NCBI RefSeq assembly: GCF_030272615.1
Contig: NC_081413.1
Location: 181,422,951 to 181,486,950 of the forward strand
Source of the DNA: Cryptomeria japonica
Lineage: Eukaryota > Streptophyta > Pinopsida > Cupressales > Cupressaceae
DNA: 64,000 nt
Direction: 5' to 3'
In this document: in pieces, positions 1-12,360 of the stretch
Layout of the letters: each line of letters opens with the position of its first letter
Position numbering within the stretch: the first letter of the stretch is position 1
Made by a program: the position numbers and the translations under genes
Notes under the pieces: generated by a model
What the model was told of the DNA's origin: nothing
The model's database searches: none
The model's input: the letters and a program-made list of their open reading frames with translations, nothing else

Positions 1-525
1 GACTAATCCTACCATTAAATCCACTTGTGATATTATTAAAGAGATGGTAAAGTTAGCTGTAGGGGTGGATAGTGTGGATAGGAAAGTTAATTTGTATAAA
101 AAAGAGTATGCTGATCGGGTTTTTTAGTTGCTCCCAGGAGTTTTTGCTAGCCCGGATCAATTGAAGGATAAGCAAGTGTGGCTAAATGAAGTGGAATCCA
201 AGCTATCGGCCAGAATCAAAGGAATTATTGATTTAGATGATGCTTCCTTCTTTGTTCTGACTATTCAGGAAATAGAAATATTAAGGCACATTATAGTTTT
301 CTCAATTCGGAAGTCAGCAAAGTGAGAAACTCTTGGGCAAGGTTGACTAAAGCTAAAACTAAAGTGATTAATTTCCCTTGGCCAACTGATGATGTGTATG
401 ATGGATGGACAACAAAATATGTCACCCATGATCCGGAGCAGTTAAAGGGGACCCCCGAAAAGATAGAAGAGGTAACAACTGAACAACATCTAAAAGAAGT
501 TGCAGAGGCTAAAAGAGACTTGTAA
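1..525 (+). pseudogene. Retroelement-type ORF, 3' fragment, frameshifted
   Basis: A reading frame is open from base 2, broken by TAG at 125-127, and continues to about 320. The reading then shifts into frame 1 and ends at TAA 523-525. The charged, helical first part is followed by a distinctive tail containing FPWPTDDVYDGWTTKY and then an acidic/Lys-rich end. Its composition resembles the other coiled-coil retroelement ORFs in this window (18905-20720 reverse, 58161-58856), but I could not confirm homology. The 5' end lies outside the window. The stop and the frameshift mean it is not functional. I do not recognise a named domain; calling it retroelement-derived is inference from style and context. 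Confidence 0.45.
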
Positions 526-1463
526 CTATTTTTGTAAAAGGTTTTGTAACTTTCTGTTTGAAAAGATTTGATTGTAATCAAAATCTCATAGGAAAGTCCG
601 AAGCTTTGTGCATCCATATTGTTATAAATGGATACCAGGACTAGTGAGGAGACATCGCAAAGAATTGTAAGAAAATGTTGGAGAAATTTATCTGAGCTTT
701 TCTAAGTCTAATGGAGAATATTCAAAAACTTCTTGTAATATTTTTCTGAACTTAATATCAATATATAGACCATCAGTTTTGAGTGAAGCTTTGTGTCGTC
801 TTCAAGTGTGTTTACAATTTGTTTACTATTTCATTCTGAATAATCCAGGTTATTTTGTTTGAATGGGATTGCAAGGCAATTCTCAGTAGAAATGTTTGCT
901 AGCTTTTCTCTTTAGGAGGGAAATTAAAGATGCGGGGATCACTCATTACCAGTAAACTCTTTGAAAGAGACTTTGAATCTTGATGATCATAGTTTAATTT
1001 GGAATGCATAAATTCTTATAGGTGTCAGGCATATACAAGGATTAATAGAAACCAAGCCAATGGGATGCATAGAGATATTTTGTTCGAGGAGTATTATATG
1101 ATTTTAGATGACTCTGTGACCTTGGATAAGGCACTGGTATTGATTGAAGTTGTTTATTGCATGTTTTGTTGATTGAAATGCTGAATTTAAGTATAATTTC
1201 CATTCTTTTGTTTTCAGTTAATTTCAAGGTGAATAGATCCACTAGTTTCTTGGACTGGTTTGCTGTCGGTTTATGTTTGAAAGTGTGAATTTAATTCACA
1301 AAGGTATACCCACCTAGGCTCTGAGTAAGTCCGAAGTGTAGAAGGTTCAATCAAACCTTGTCATATGTTGTCTTGAAAATTTCCTTATCTTTGATGTCTC
1401 TTCTGCACCGAGTTCAATCATATTATTTTAAGGATGTTAAAGAGAATCAAATTTTGAGGACAA
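526..1463. other. AT-rich non-coding DNA, possible retroelement 3' region
   Basis: There is no supported gene. A TATAAATG motif lies at 623-630. The stretch directly follows a retroelement-type ORF, so it may be its 3' untranslated or LTR sequence, but no LTR ends were found. Confidence 0.3.
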
Positions 1464-1514
1464 CAAGAGGGAGGGAGGGAGAGGGAGGGAGGGAGGGAGG
1501 GAGAGGGAGAGAGG

Positions 1515-1602
<88 letters not shown>

Positions 1603-1830
1603 AGGGGTATGGAGGAAGGGAGAGGAAGAGAGGGAGGGAGGGAGAGGGAGGGAGGGAGAGAGGGGGAGGGGGAGGGGAGAGAGTGAGAGAAGAGGGGGGG
1701 GTGGGAGAGAAGAAGGGGTATGGAGGAAGGGAGAGGGAGAGAGAGAGAGAGAGGGAGAGAGGGAGATAGGTAGAGGGAGGGAGAGAGTGAGAGAAGAGGG
1801 GGGGTGGGAGAGAAGAAGGGGTATGGAGGA

Positions 1831-1887
<57 letters not shown>

Positions 1888-1888
1888 G

Positions 1889-1924
<36 letters not shown>

Positions 1925-2196
1925 AGGAGAGAGAGGGAGAGAAGAGGGGGGAAGGGAGGGAGAGGGAAGGAGAGGGGAGAGGGGAGAGGGAGAGAGAGGG
2001 AGAGGAGAGGGGAGAGGGAGAGAGGGAGAGAAGAGGGGGGAGGGAAGGTAGAGAGAGGGAGAGAGAGAGAGGGAGGGAGAGAGAGAGAGAAGAGGGGGGG
2101 TGGGAGAGAAGAAGGGGTATGGAGGAAGGGAGAGGGAGAGAGGGAGAGAGGGAGAGAGAGAGGGGGAGAGTAGGGAGGAGGGAAAGAGGAGTGGTA
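1464..2196. repeat. GA/GGA-rich low-complexity block
   Basis: More than 700 bases of almost pure purine on this strand: runs of GA, GGA and GGGA. A higher-order unit built on AGAAGAAGGGGTATGGAGG occurs four times (about 1597, 1710, 1815 and 2107), so part of the block is a minisatellite that grew by duplication rather than a simple dinucleotide repeat. Long Arg/Glu/Gly reading frames across it are products of composition. Confidence 0.95.
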
Positions 2197-2325
2197 TTAA
2201 GGGGTCACAAGATACAATATGACCTCTTAGGAAATAATACGACCTCTAATGACACCTAAGGGGTCATATGGTGGGCTAATAAAATGATATATTAAATTTA
2301 AAGTTATGAATAGAACATCATACAA

Positions 2326-2967
2326 CGAGACTCCAAGCGAACAAACAACGAGGCTTCACTAAAAAGCAAGTGTAAGAGCTTGACCTAACCCTAAGAGTAC
2401 TTCCTAAGTTCTAAAACATATGATGCTATTACATTTGTAAGGTTATAAGAGTGATCTCGATTGTGACTATAGGAATCACACACTTGATTTCTTTCATGGG
2501 TATGTACCGTTCCAAGCTGTTTGACAAGTGATGATCATCATATACTACCACTGCCATGCATACAACAAACTTTAATTTCTTTAGGTGACAGGCATTGTGT
2601 ATCAACATGGAACTCTAGCATACCCACCACTATCATTCTACATGACATCATCTGTGTTACTCTCCCTCTTTCTCTTCCTACCTGTTGTTTTCTTCTGAAA
2701 AAAATATTGCAGGTACTCTGACTCATCATGTTTCTTTGTTGACACTATTTTCCACATCTGCTTTGCTCATTAAAAACACATTCGAGAAGAATATTGCTAC
2801 AGGTTTCCTTGTTTGTCATGGTAATACACCCGTGGTTCAATTTCAAACCCTATTCCTCCTATTCAATATATGCACAAAAATCCATCAGTCAATTTTTTTA
2901 GGAGAGGATACCTGATAAAAATCAAAGAGGAAGTTGCAGACAAGAAATAAATTCACTTACTTCTGTA
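2326..2967 (+). repeat. Left arm of a window-scale inverted repeat
   Basis: This stretch reappears in reverse complement at 63014-63657, about 60 kb away, with only scattered substitutions and small indels. Shared anchors include CGAGACTCCAAGCGAACAAA at its left end and AATAAATTCACTTACTTCT at its right end. No protein is recognised. It is probably a dispersed repeat family (LTR or other transposon piece) inserted twice in opposite orientation. Confidence 0.85.
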
Positions 2968-3000
2968 GAAGTGTAGACACAGTTGCAGTGGGGTATAGAG

Positions 3001-3007
3001 GGAGAGA

Positions 3008-3054
<47 letters not shown>
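3001..3054. repeat. (GA)n microsatellite
   Basis: About 45 bases of uninterrupted GA just right of the inverted-repeat arm. It is absent from the matching position beside the right arm. Confidence 0.95.
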
Positions 3055-3057
<3 letters not shown>

Positions 3058-3092
3058 TGTATGCATTTGAGAGGGAGAGACGATACACTTAC

Positions 3093-3240
3093 ATGTGTAT
3101 ATATATGTTTAATATATATAATATATACATATATTGTATGTATATAAACATATTATATATACAATGTCATATTATACACATATTATATATTACATATATT
3201 ATATGTATATACACATATTATACATAGAATATCATATTAT
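3093..3240. repeat. AT-rich TATA/ATAC microsatellite
   Basis: Irregular TATATA, ATATAC and TATTATAC runs of nearly pure A/T between the GA repeat and the GC-rich 29-bp repeats. Confidence 0.85.
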
Positions 3241-3245
3241 ACAAT

Positions 3246-3361
3246 AGCACGTACGCGCTATTTATAGTAAAGGTAGCGCGTATGCGCTGTTTATAGGGAA
3301 ACAAGCGTGTATGCGCTGCTTATACTATAAGTACCCCGTACACGCTTTGACTATTTAGGCT
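3246..3361. repeat. Four tandem 29-bp GC-rich repeats
   Basis: Four consecutive imperfect 29-base units. Each starts with a near-palindromic core such as GCGCGTATGCGC or CACGTACGCGC and continues into a TATTTATAG-like half. Alternating purine/pyrimidine in the cores is unusual beside the AT microsatellite. Confidence 0.8.
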
Positions 3362-4254
3362 TGGAAATAGGTCTGGATGAGAAAGCTATGGATTGGAAGT
3401 TTGATTTCCCTCCATTTCTCTCATTTTTGATGTGTTTTATTTTATCAACTTGGTTTATCGACTTTGTCATCATCAGGTTTACACTTCATAAAGTGGGTAT
3501 TTCTAAATTGCCACCATATTTTCACCCATCTTTTGAGCTTTCTAACCATATAATTTTTTTTGAATTTGAACAACAACAACATATTATTATTGAATTTCTT
3601 TTACTAGTGTCTCCATAGTTCTCATAGACATAGGTGCACCATTTTTTGAATAAATTTTGATATACTTATCCAAATTTTAAAAAATTTATATATTACTATA
3701 GTGCACTTGATTCTTTACAATTTAAAAAAAAAAATGTATTTTCGATTTGTTTAGTGCAACTTATGCTTCGCGCACGAACAAATACCTAATTTTTTAGGAT
3801 GTGCTCGATTGGAAAAATCATAAAAAAAAAATACTCAACAAAAAATTACAAAAAAATACACATCTGCTAGTGCTCACTCTTAACTATCTTTCTGCCAAAG
3901 GATTTGTCAAAATACTAAATCTAACTATGACTTTTTTGATGCGCACGTCAGACGCTATGTTATGTTTTTTCATAAAAATCAGGGTCAATTTTTCGTGCAC
4001 AAAGGATTTGACCCCCTTGATCTTATCCAATTTTGAAAATGTTTAGTAGTTTGGAAACTAGATTCAGTGTACTACAATATTTGTTCTTTGATTATCTTCA
4101 TATCTTGAGTGGATGACTTTCAAATTTTACCTCCAAGTTTAGGTTCACCTGATTTCAAAAAAAATGTGTCCACTTATAGCCCCCTTTTTGACCACCATCT
4201 TTATGCACTTACCCAAAAATTTCTACATTCATTCTCAACTATATAATTTGTCGA
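3362..4254. other. Unassigned AT-rich DNA
   Basis: No coding support: short frames only, many A and T runs. It ends abruptly where the integrase remnant begins, so it is either another insertion or a decayed upstream part of that element. Confidence 0.4.
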
Positions 4255-4950
4255 TATAGTATTCCTGTTTTCCATCAACACCGATAACGGGTGTCGCTTC
4301 AAAAATCAGGATGTTTGTGAACTCTTTGATCGCTTCCATATTACTCATCGTTTCTCCACACCTTATTACCCCCAAGGCAATGGTCAAGCTGAGGCATCTT
4401 ATAAAACAATCCTTAAAATCCTAAAAAAGACAGTCGACGATGCTAGTCGCAATTGGTATATCCAACTTAATCCCACACTTTGGGCTTACCACACAAGCGT
4501 CCGCACACCTACAGAGCTACACCTTATTCACTTGTCTACGATGCTGAAGCTATCTTGCCCATTGAGGTCGAATTACCCTCTTTACGAGTCCCTTTGCAAA
4601 AAATTATCAGTGATGAAGACTATAGGGTCTCTCGCTTACAAGAACTTGAACTATTGGATGAATGAAGACAAACTGCTTTTAATCATCTCAAGGCTTATCA
4701 ACAACGAATGAGTCACAGCTAGAATCATAAAGTCAAGCCTCGCACATTTGAGGTAGGTGACTTGGTTCTGAGAGAAAATCCTAAAAATCAACAAGATAGA
4801 GAGAAGAAGGGAAAGTTTGAACCAAATTGGCTTGGTCCTTACATCATTACAACAACCTATGAATCTGGTGCATATCAGCTCTCAACTATAGAGGGTGAAC
4901 CTTTGGAGGATCCTATCAACAACATGCACCTTCGCAGGTTTTACACATAG
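4255..4950 (+). pseudogene. Ty3/gypsy (Tat-type) integrase, C-terminal part
   Basis: Integrase joins retroelement cDNA to the host chromosome. The remnant starts in the catalytic core. The second acidic residue is in TDNG (about 4281), and the third, Glu, is in GNGQAEASYK. A frameshift near 4495 moves the frame to SLVYDAEAILPIEVELPSLR. A stop lies near 4664, and the tail carries VGDLVLRENP, WLGPYIITTTYESGAYQL and HLRRFYT, the standard C-terminal layout of plant Ty3 integrases. The N-terminal zinc finger and first Asp are missing. Assignment to the Tat/Ogre group rests on the C-terminal style and on the following GGTGAAAACC-rich spacer. The gene is broken. Confidence 0.85.
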
Positions 4951-6060
4951 CTCTTCCAAGTATCCTAATTCAAAAATACAAAAAAATCATAAAAACATAA
5001 AAAAAAATCGTTACTTGGTGAAAACCTGGCAAACAGGCGCCTTGTGACACACACACAAAAAAGTTGAAAAATAAAAAAACATTTCATCCAACGGTGAAAA
5101 CCACTTCGGTGGTGCCCTGGTCAACTACCATGGTGAAAACCGGGTCACCAACGCCATGTGTAGGGACATTGCTCCTCCCTCCTTCAGGATTTCATTTCAT
5201 CCTTTCACTTTGCAAACACTCACAACCTATTCATTCACAATTAACTTTACACATTCCCATCATGGCTGGTTATTGACCTACCCAAGATTGGTTAGCCATT
5301 CATAATAAACCTTCCTTTTCACCCCTTTCCATCCATAATAAATCAGCTCCTATATATGGCTAAGGCGAATCCTACGTCTAGTGATGGGTGTGGAACTGAG
5401 AGCATCACATGTTCTGAGGAGTACAGTTTCTTCCAGATTTCTTTAGTCTATCCATGCACAATTCACAAATAAAGCAACATTTGCATCGCCATCCACAATA
5501 AAGTTTTAGCTTCTCCGCAATAAAGTATTAGTTGCATGGATTCAGTCAGTTTCAGATGAGACACAGCGGAAGCAATGGGCTTCAACAAATCAAATCTTTC
5601 AAAAGACTCAGACAACATTATGGTTCAGTGCTATCTATCCTTTTTGTGAAAGTAAACATTGTGACCACAATCAAATAAGACTTATACAAGTGACAAGAGA
5701 AACTAAATTTGAGGACTACAGTGGATGTTGGTGTCGAGTCTTGGTTTTATTTTGATTTTATCTTTTTGTGACATGTCTTTTAGCTTTTCCAGGATGTCTT
5801 TGGTAAGAAAGGCGAGGATGGGGTATCATCACCTATTTTTCTTTTTCTATCTATGGATTGTCTCTTAGTAATGCTATGACTTGTCCAAGGATATGAGGAC
5901 ACTGCGAGTCTAGTATGAACTAAGGTATTCCTTGTTTGCAACTGTCTTATCTCCATGCAAATGGGTACAATGACTTTTTGGATCGAACCTATGTGTCGAT
6001 TGTCATAACCTATTTGCCATAATAAAGCTCACTGATGATAACACACAAGAAGCTCTTTCA
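4951..6060 (+). other. Post-pol non-coding spacer of the forward Tat-type element
   Basis: This non-coding stretch begins directly after the integrase stop. It holds three copies of GGTGAAAACC (5018, 5093, 5132) with A-rich runs, then AATAAAG-like runs. A long spacer between pol and the 3' LTR is a known trait of Tat-lineage elements. It ends where reverse-strand sequence of another element begins, near 6061; that border is approximate. Confidence 0.5.
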
Positions 6061-6072
6061 CTTTCATATCTT

Positions 6073-6507
6073 CTATCTTTCATCCCCCTTTCTTGATTGA
6101 CTTCCATCGTCCTTCTTGAGTCCATGTAGCCTTCTATTACACGAACTGAGTATAATGACACACCAAAAACATTTACAATTCATTGTACTCACACCTACAT
6201 TACCACATATAAACATTTCATACATACATATAGATATCATAATTGCATCACATCCTGCATTCTCACTGTTTATCACTTTTTGCTCCAATATCTCCTTTTC
6301 TTGAGCTAGTTTCTCCTCTAGTTTTTGTATTTGGACATTTAAATCATCATGATAAGTTTGACCGATATTGCCTTGTTGTTGGGTTGGATATAATTGTGAT
6401 TGCCTTGGATTAAAATTTGATTGCATTGTCGGTTGATATGTCAAACTTTGTTGCATCATTGGTGCTTGGAACCTTGTTTCAATAGACATGTCACTATGCA
6501 AATGCAA
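6073..6507 (-). pseudogene. gag-like fragment, Gln-rich
   Basis: The frame has its first ATG near 6489 (MSIETRFQAPMMQQ). It continues through a Gln/Asn/Pro-rich stretch and a short coiled-coil segment (IQKLEEKLAQEKEILEQKV) before losing coherence. Gag proteins form the retroelement particle, and Gln-rich linkers with coiled coils are common in plant Ty3 gag. No capsid domain or CCHC zinc knuckle is visible. The gag call rests mainly on position, downstream of an LTR and PBS on the same strand. Confidence 0.4.
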
Positions 6508-6509
6508 TA

Positions 6510-8550
6510 TTTTTGGAATTTTTCAAGTATAATGTATGATATGCAATTAAATGCAACCTAAATAAATGAAAATGCAATCTATGTTTTTGGTGTTTTTGAA
6601 GATTTTGACAAACTTTTGGAATGCAAATCTAAGAGAGACCCTTAGGATATTGGAATGATGTCTAGACCTCAAAGGAAAAAAGGACTTAAATGGCAAAGGA
6701 CAAGATGACAATGTCTCCCCTATATGCTTGGATACTAAGCTAGGTTTGACGAAATGATATTGATGACAAAAGGACAAAAGTTTGATAATGTCTAGACTTC
6801 CCAACAATGACTTAGGGTTTATCAAAGATTTGGATTACTCAAGTATGACAAGATCTAGGTTTGACACTATATGCAAAAGGATAATTAATATGCAAATGAT
6901 CTTAATATGATATGACAATGACTTAGGCTTAATGAAGAGACTTAGGGTATGGAAATATGAATGTATGACAATGGTATGACTTTAATGCAAGAGGACATAT
7001 GCAAATGGATGACTTTTATTGATATGCAAAAGAGTATAACTTAGATGAAACCTAACCTTGATACTTGACAATGACTTTGCTAAATGCAAACTAGGATGAA
7101 CCTAAACGTAAGTGACATAAGAGTTGAGACAAGTTTTTGACCAATGTTGGATAACCATGCTTGAAGGATGATCTTTGAATCTTGTTGAATGTTTGTTGGA
7201 TGAATGTCTCTTGTGCTTAACTTTATGTTATATTAATGTGTTTTGTTCTTGAAATGGTATTCAACTTTTGACAATCAAAGAATACAAGATGTTATAACTT
7301 AGACTCAAGACAATCATGCTCATTTCCACATTCCCTAGGGTAGGCAAAGACATTAGGTACTTGAGAGGTAGACTCATTATGGGATTCAAGGAGAATACAT
7401 AGATGCTTGACCCCACGGGCTCCCCTCCACGGCACTCACTTCTCAGGGCAGCCAAGCATCAGTCCCCATGGAATCTCCCCATGGCGAACTTAGTATCTCT
7501 TCCAAGTATCCAAATTTGTCCTTCTCAAGCAACTCGAAGGGTTTTTGGCCTCTAAAAACAAGGTATGTAGTAAGGATTTCTGTTAAGCGGTTACTCCTTG
7601 ATGTCATGCAAGCATGATTGAGACATTAAGCCCATCAAGATACCAAACAAATGTAGTCGCGCAAGTGCGATTTAGACCAAAAGGCCCTACTTAGATGTTG
7701 ATATGAGAAAGAGTTCAAGGGTCATCACTTCCCAAGTAACTGCAATTCCCACGTAACACTTCCTTCAAAGCTTTCGCTTATCGGGTATTTTTTATAGTGA
7801 GTTAGAATGCCCAGGAATTCTAGCCGTACTCACTTTGGGTCGTTCCCTTCTCACGATTATCACTTGCTTGCTAAAGCAAAGTGGTCGGGAAGGCAGGCCC
7901 TCTAAGGGAGACAAACAATCAACAACACAAGCATGGTATCGAAGATCTAGATTTCTGATCACCCTATGAAGGATGAGAGCATACTCTCCTACTCCAATGT
8001 CACACTTAACAAACAAAGCAAACAAAGGTTCATTTCCACCTATTTATAAATCACTAAGTGCCTAATTAAAAATCTCAAACACACAATTTGGTTGTTTCTC
8101 CAAGGCAACCTGCAAAACCCAGGTTAGATGTTTGATTTGTTGTCTTTGACCATCGAATCTGCATAACACATGTTAGTAGTTTGATTTGTAGTCTTTGTCA
8201 TGCGTATGCCAAGATATTGCATAAATAATTAGTACCAAACTCCAAAGCACAGATGATCTGATTTATGAAAACTAGATTACAATTTCAGTCCACTTTGAGA
8301 AGGCATAACTTTCTCATCCTAGCTCCGAATTACAAACCGTTTGATGCATTGGAAAGGTATTCAAATAATCTAGAACCAAATTTCGGAAACATCAATGATG
8401 TCTCATTCGGAAACATCAATGATGTCTCATCATGTTTCCGGACACCATATTTGTCCACAAATGCACCGAAGACCCTCAAAATTGCAATTTACTAGAACGT
8501 ATAAAATTTTTCAAGTAAAAACTGCATTTTTTACCTTTGTTCTGGACTTC
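6510..8550 (-). other. Leader region of the reverse-strand Tat-type element
   Basis: About 2 kb without a credible gene between PBS and gag remnant. Words such as ATGACAATGACTTAGG recur loosely near 6750-7100. Long untranslated leaders are typical of Tat/Ogre elements. Confidence 0.4.
8382..8429. repeat. Perfect 24-bp tandem duplication
   Basis: Two identical adjacent 24-base copies (8382-8405 and 8406-8429) starting TTCGGAAACATC, a recent slippage-type duplication in the leader. Confidence 0.9.
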
Positions 8551-8675
8551 ACACAGGCGCAGAAGTTAGGACACAAGCGCAGGATGTCAAACACAAGCGC
8601 AGAAGTCTTCAACACAAGCGCAAGATGCTTCAACACAGGCGCAGAATGCTTCACACAGGAGCAGGATGTGTCCAG
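8551..8675. repeat. Six tandem 20-21 bp repeats
   Basis: Copies of ACACAAGCGCAGAAGT-like sequence begin at 8551, 8571, 8591, 8612, 8633 and about 8653. They lie close to the PBS of the reverse-strand element. Confidence 0.9.
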
Positions 8676-8771
8676 AATGCACTGCACGGCTCTGTTTTTG
8701 AGTTTTTGACCTGCAAATCAACTCAGAAGCACTCAAAAAAATAGTAAGATGGTTAGAAGGTTAGTATTCAT

Positions 8772-8784
8772 GTCGGGTTCACCA
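8772..8784 (-). other. Primer-binding site
   Basis: On the reverse strand TGGTGAACCCGAC lies five bases beyond the LTR end. The same 13 bases occur at the same place in the element at 45843-54309. It starts with TGG, complementary to the CCA end of a tRNA. The tRNA was not identified. Confidence 0.8.
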
Positions 8785-8789
8785 TTTAA

Positions 8790-10379
8790 TGTAGCGTAAG
8801 AAATTAGGAATCATCACAAGATAAGTAAATCAATCAAAACACAAAATATGATAACATAATCAAAAGAATACTCATGAAATGAACCTAATTCCAAAGCACA
8901 TTCAATAGAGGTATGGAAACAAAGCATTCAAAATGAAAATATCATGCAAACCATATGCTTCTTCCATGCGGCTCCATTGTTGTTCTTTCCTCTTCAATGG
9001 TTTTGTGGATCTCACCTACAAGTGCTCTCACAATTGAAAGCAAAAAGCTCAAGAGTACTAGAAACAAAAATTCGGTAGTTTGATAGCAATTCGGGGTTCA
9101 TGAAGCGATTCAAGGGGATTGATTGAAGAAAATTATCCAATTTATAGAGAAATTGGATAAATGACAAAATTGGCATGATGCAATTCAAATGGAAATTGCA
9201 AATCAATATGTCAATTATGACAAATTATGCATTTCCATGCACAATTTGATTGATTGATTATGACATATTTCATGTCAAAATTGATTGATTAATCAATTAT
9301 GACAATTTCATGACAAATTGAAATGCCACTCCCATAGAATTAGGAGATGAATTAGGAGGGAAAAGGAATTAGAAATTTGAAAATTAGGAAAAAGAAATTG
9401 ATGACAAATTAGGAAATTGGAATTAGAAATTGATGAAAAAAATAGGATTTAGGAATTAGTGAATTAATTAATAATTTTTCATTTATTAATAAATTCACAA
9501 AGAGGAATAATTAGCCAATTAAATAGAGATTTAATTGTAATGAGAAGACTTAGGATTAATAAATAATTTAGTAATCCTAGAGGAAGAAATGACAAATTAG
9601 GTTAAATGAATAAATCATAAAACCCTAAAGAGATGAATTGGGTCTTGATCAAAGATAATTGACTTGATCATGATTTGATTTTGGATTGATAAATGACCAA
9701 TGCGACAAAATGATTTGATTGATAAATGCACCAATTGACGAGGAACAATGACAAATTGATCCAAATTGACATAATTGAGACAGACAACGATCGATGACAA
9801 ATCGGTCGCAAAATGACAAAATTGACAAGTGGACAAGGATCGACAACAAAATAGATTGCAAGATGATAAGATAATGACCACGATCGATGACAAATCGATC
9901 GCCAAAATGACAAGATTGATAACGACCACGATCAATGACAAATTGATCGCAAGATGACAAGATTGAACATGACAACAATCGATGACAAATCGATCGTTAA
10001 AATGACAAGATTGAAGGATTGATGATAAATCGACAAGATTGAAAAGAGGACAAAACCCTAATTAGGATTGACGATGTCCAAAATGATAAGATTGATGATA
10101 AGATTGATAAGAGAACAATGATTGATGACAAATGAATACGCATATTGATGCGACAGAGTAAAATCGATCAAAATCATGACTGGATAATGTTGTCGACAAG
10201 ACCAAATTTGAGGACGAGGTGACTGAAGAATGTAGAAGAATGACTCGATGCTTGCAAATGATAAAGATCAAGTGCGAATCATAGGAGAAATGTTAATGCG
10301 ACGCAAAAACCTAAAATGAGGCAATGCGCAAATGTTAAAGTATGACTTCGCAAGCGTTGACCATTTTTGGGTGTCTACA
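8790..10379 (-). repeat. 5' LTR of the reverse-strand Tat-type element
   Basis: On the reverse strand the LTR begins TGTAGACACCC at 10379 and ends CGCTACA at 8790, giving matching TGTAG/CTACA ends over 1590 bases. The start resembles the forward LTR at 13587 (TGTAGACACCT), so the two belong to related families. It contains the 47-bp tandem repeats at 9788-10020. Confidence 0.85.
9788..10020. repeat. About 47-bp tandem repeats with CGATCG palindromes
   Basis: Units built on CGATGACAAATCGATCG followed by AAAATGACAAGATTGA-like sequence begin near 9788, 9836, 9881, 9929 and 9976. The divergence between units points to an old array inside the LTR. Confidence 0.8.
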
Positions 10380-12360
10380 TATATAGTCATAAGTGTCATG
10401 ATACAATGATGTCAAAATCATAGGGCTACAAAATCACCCAAAGGTGTCATAATACAAAATGGTACAAAACTGATACATAGGGAGCCCTCTAGGCTATGAT
10501 GAACTCCCTCCCTCAGAGTCACCTAGCCTTGATAGAGTCTAAGTCTTGGAAGGACCCACCCCAGGATCATCTCTCCTATCCCCTCTATCTGGTGGTGGTG
10601 AAGGACCCATGACCCCACCACTCGATGCCTATCTCTTGTCCCTCCCTTCAGTGGTCGTCGCTGTCCGCGATGGTCTACGGAAGCTCCTAGCCTGCTGCTC
10701 TGGTGGCACGACTCCATAGTATATGTCTCTCTAGTAGCCTATCTCCTCCTCGACTCACAGAACATAAGCATATCTAGCTCCTATGTCCTCTGCCGCCTGC
10801 CTCCCTACCCTCAGTGCTGTCTCAGCCTCTGTATAGCACTGGATAGCCTGATCCCTCTCCTGCTTAGTGTCCCTTAGTTGTCTCTTGAGCCTATCCCTCT
10901 CCCACTCGAGATCCTAGATCTAATCTGCCAGTCCTTGGCAGATCTCCCTCAACTCCAATAGCTCATCCTCCTCCTCTCCCCCCTATACCTATGGCTGCCC
11001 TTGCCCATGTCCTCATCCCTATCCCCCCTGTACCTGTCTAGGACCCTATGCTGCTGGCACCTATAAAGGAAATCCACCTCTGCCTCTCACCATGCGAGCA
11101 TGGTCTCTCCTCTCTACCCTCTCTCCGTGGAGCCACTCTCCTCTCTCCTATCACACCCTACCTCCTCCGTCAGCCTCTACCTCCGCTGTCTCCATCATCA
11201 TCCTCATCACCCCCGCCATCTCCATCTATCTGCTCCCCTGGATCTGTCAACTGTGGAAATGGATGCTCAACCCAATATGCAGTATACTCTACATCCATCC
11301 CTGCATCCTCTATCTCTAGCTACATATCCCAAGGCAAGGAAATCATCTCTACCAGTTGCATCACTACCTGATCATATGACAATAATAGCCTGAACTGTGC
11401 CTATTCCCTCAATGTCTGAGCATACATCCTGGAACCCCATGGCATCTATTGAATCCTGCCGAACTGCTTGTCAACCCTATCCACCAACTGCCTTTCCAGT
11501 ACATAGGGCATCTGCCCAATCAGATACCTGCTCTTGAACGTGTATGGCGGCTCCACTACGTCATCCTCCCACTCCTCGCACTCTCGGTATGGTCTCCATA
11601 CCATAGTGTCAGTCTCATCGATGACCCGATGCCAGTACTCCAATCTCCCGATTTGCGGCTAAGATGTAATCATATCATATAAATGCACAAAACTGCGCCC
11701 ATGGCCCCTACCTCTGAAATGAATCAGTCGAGTAACTAACAGATACTCATAAGCCCATACTTGCAATAATGTCACTCCACAACCCAATCCTATAGATCCA
11801 TGGTATACAAACTGATGAAGCTCATAGTACAAATGTGCCAGCATGCACGGTCCCCAGGCATATCTGGTATGCTGTGTCACCAGTGTCTCCAATGTGCTCC
11901 CCTAGCCCACAACCAACCCTTGTGTTGCCCTATCCAGACATAGGAACCCACTGATCACTCCTGCCAACACTGCTGGTAGTGCCAATCCTATCCATGTTAT
12001 TGTGTCCCATGCCACGTGTGTAGCCCTCATCTCTAGTCCTGGATCCTGAAACACTCGTCTCAGTGCATCCCTGTCTCTGTCTCGATCGTAGGGTATCAAC
12101 TCCCCATCGATCGGTATCCTCAATATCGTGTAAACATCCTCTAAGATGACTATCATCTTGCCCATCGGTGACTGTCAGCAACCCCATGTTCACTTGAAAC
12201 TCAGGCACATATAGAATATGTTGCAAAACCCATAACCTCAATAGCTGCTCTATCCTCAAATGTTAGCTCCGGTCGTAAGCTCTGAGTCGATGGGAATCTC
12301 TCCCGTGACTCCAGCATAGGTAGGTACTCTTGTAGTCAAACAAATCATGTCAGTCATAGT

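Larger units (their letters stand above)
6061..10379 (-). mobile_element. Ty3/gypsy Tat-type element, 5' portion (LTR, PBS, leader, gag remnant)
   Basis: Read on the reverse strand, the order is LTR (10379 down to 8790), primer-binding site (8784-8772), a leader of about 2.2 kb, then a gag-like remnant (6507-6073). Pol and the second LTR are missing, so the element is truncated at its 3' side near 6061. It lies between the integrase remnant and the PMD pseudogene of the forward Tat-type element, as expected if it inserted into that element. Target duplications were not identified, so this nesting is inference. Confidence 0.65.

Noticed and set aside
1358-2259. Long Arg/Glu/Gly-rich open frames
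   Set aside because: They translate a GA/GGA low-complexity block that is open in several frames; no domain or codon signal.
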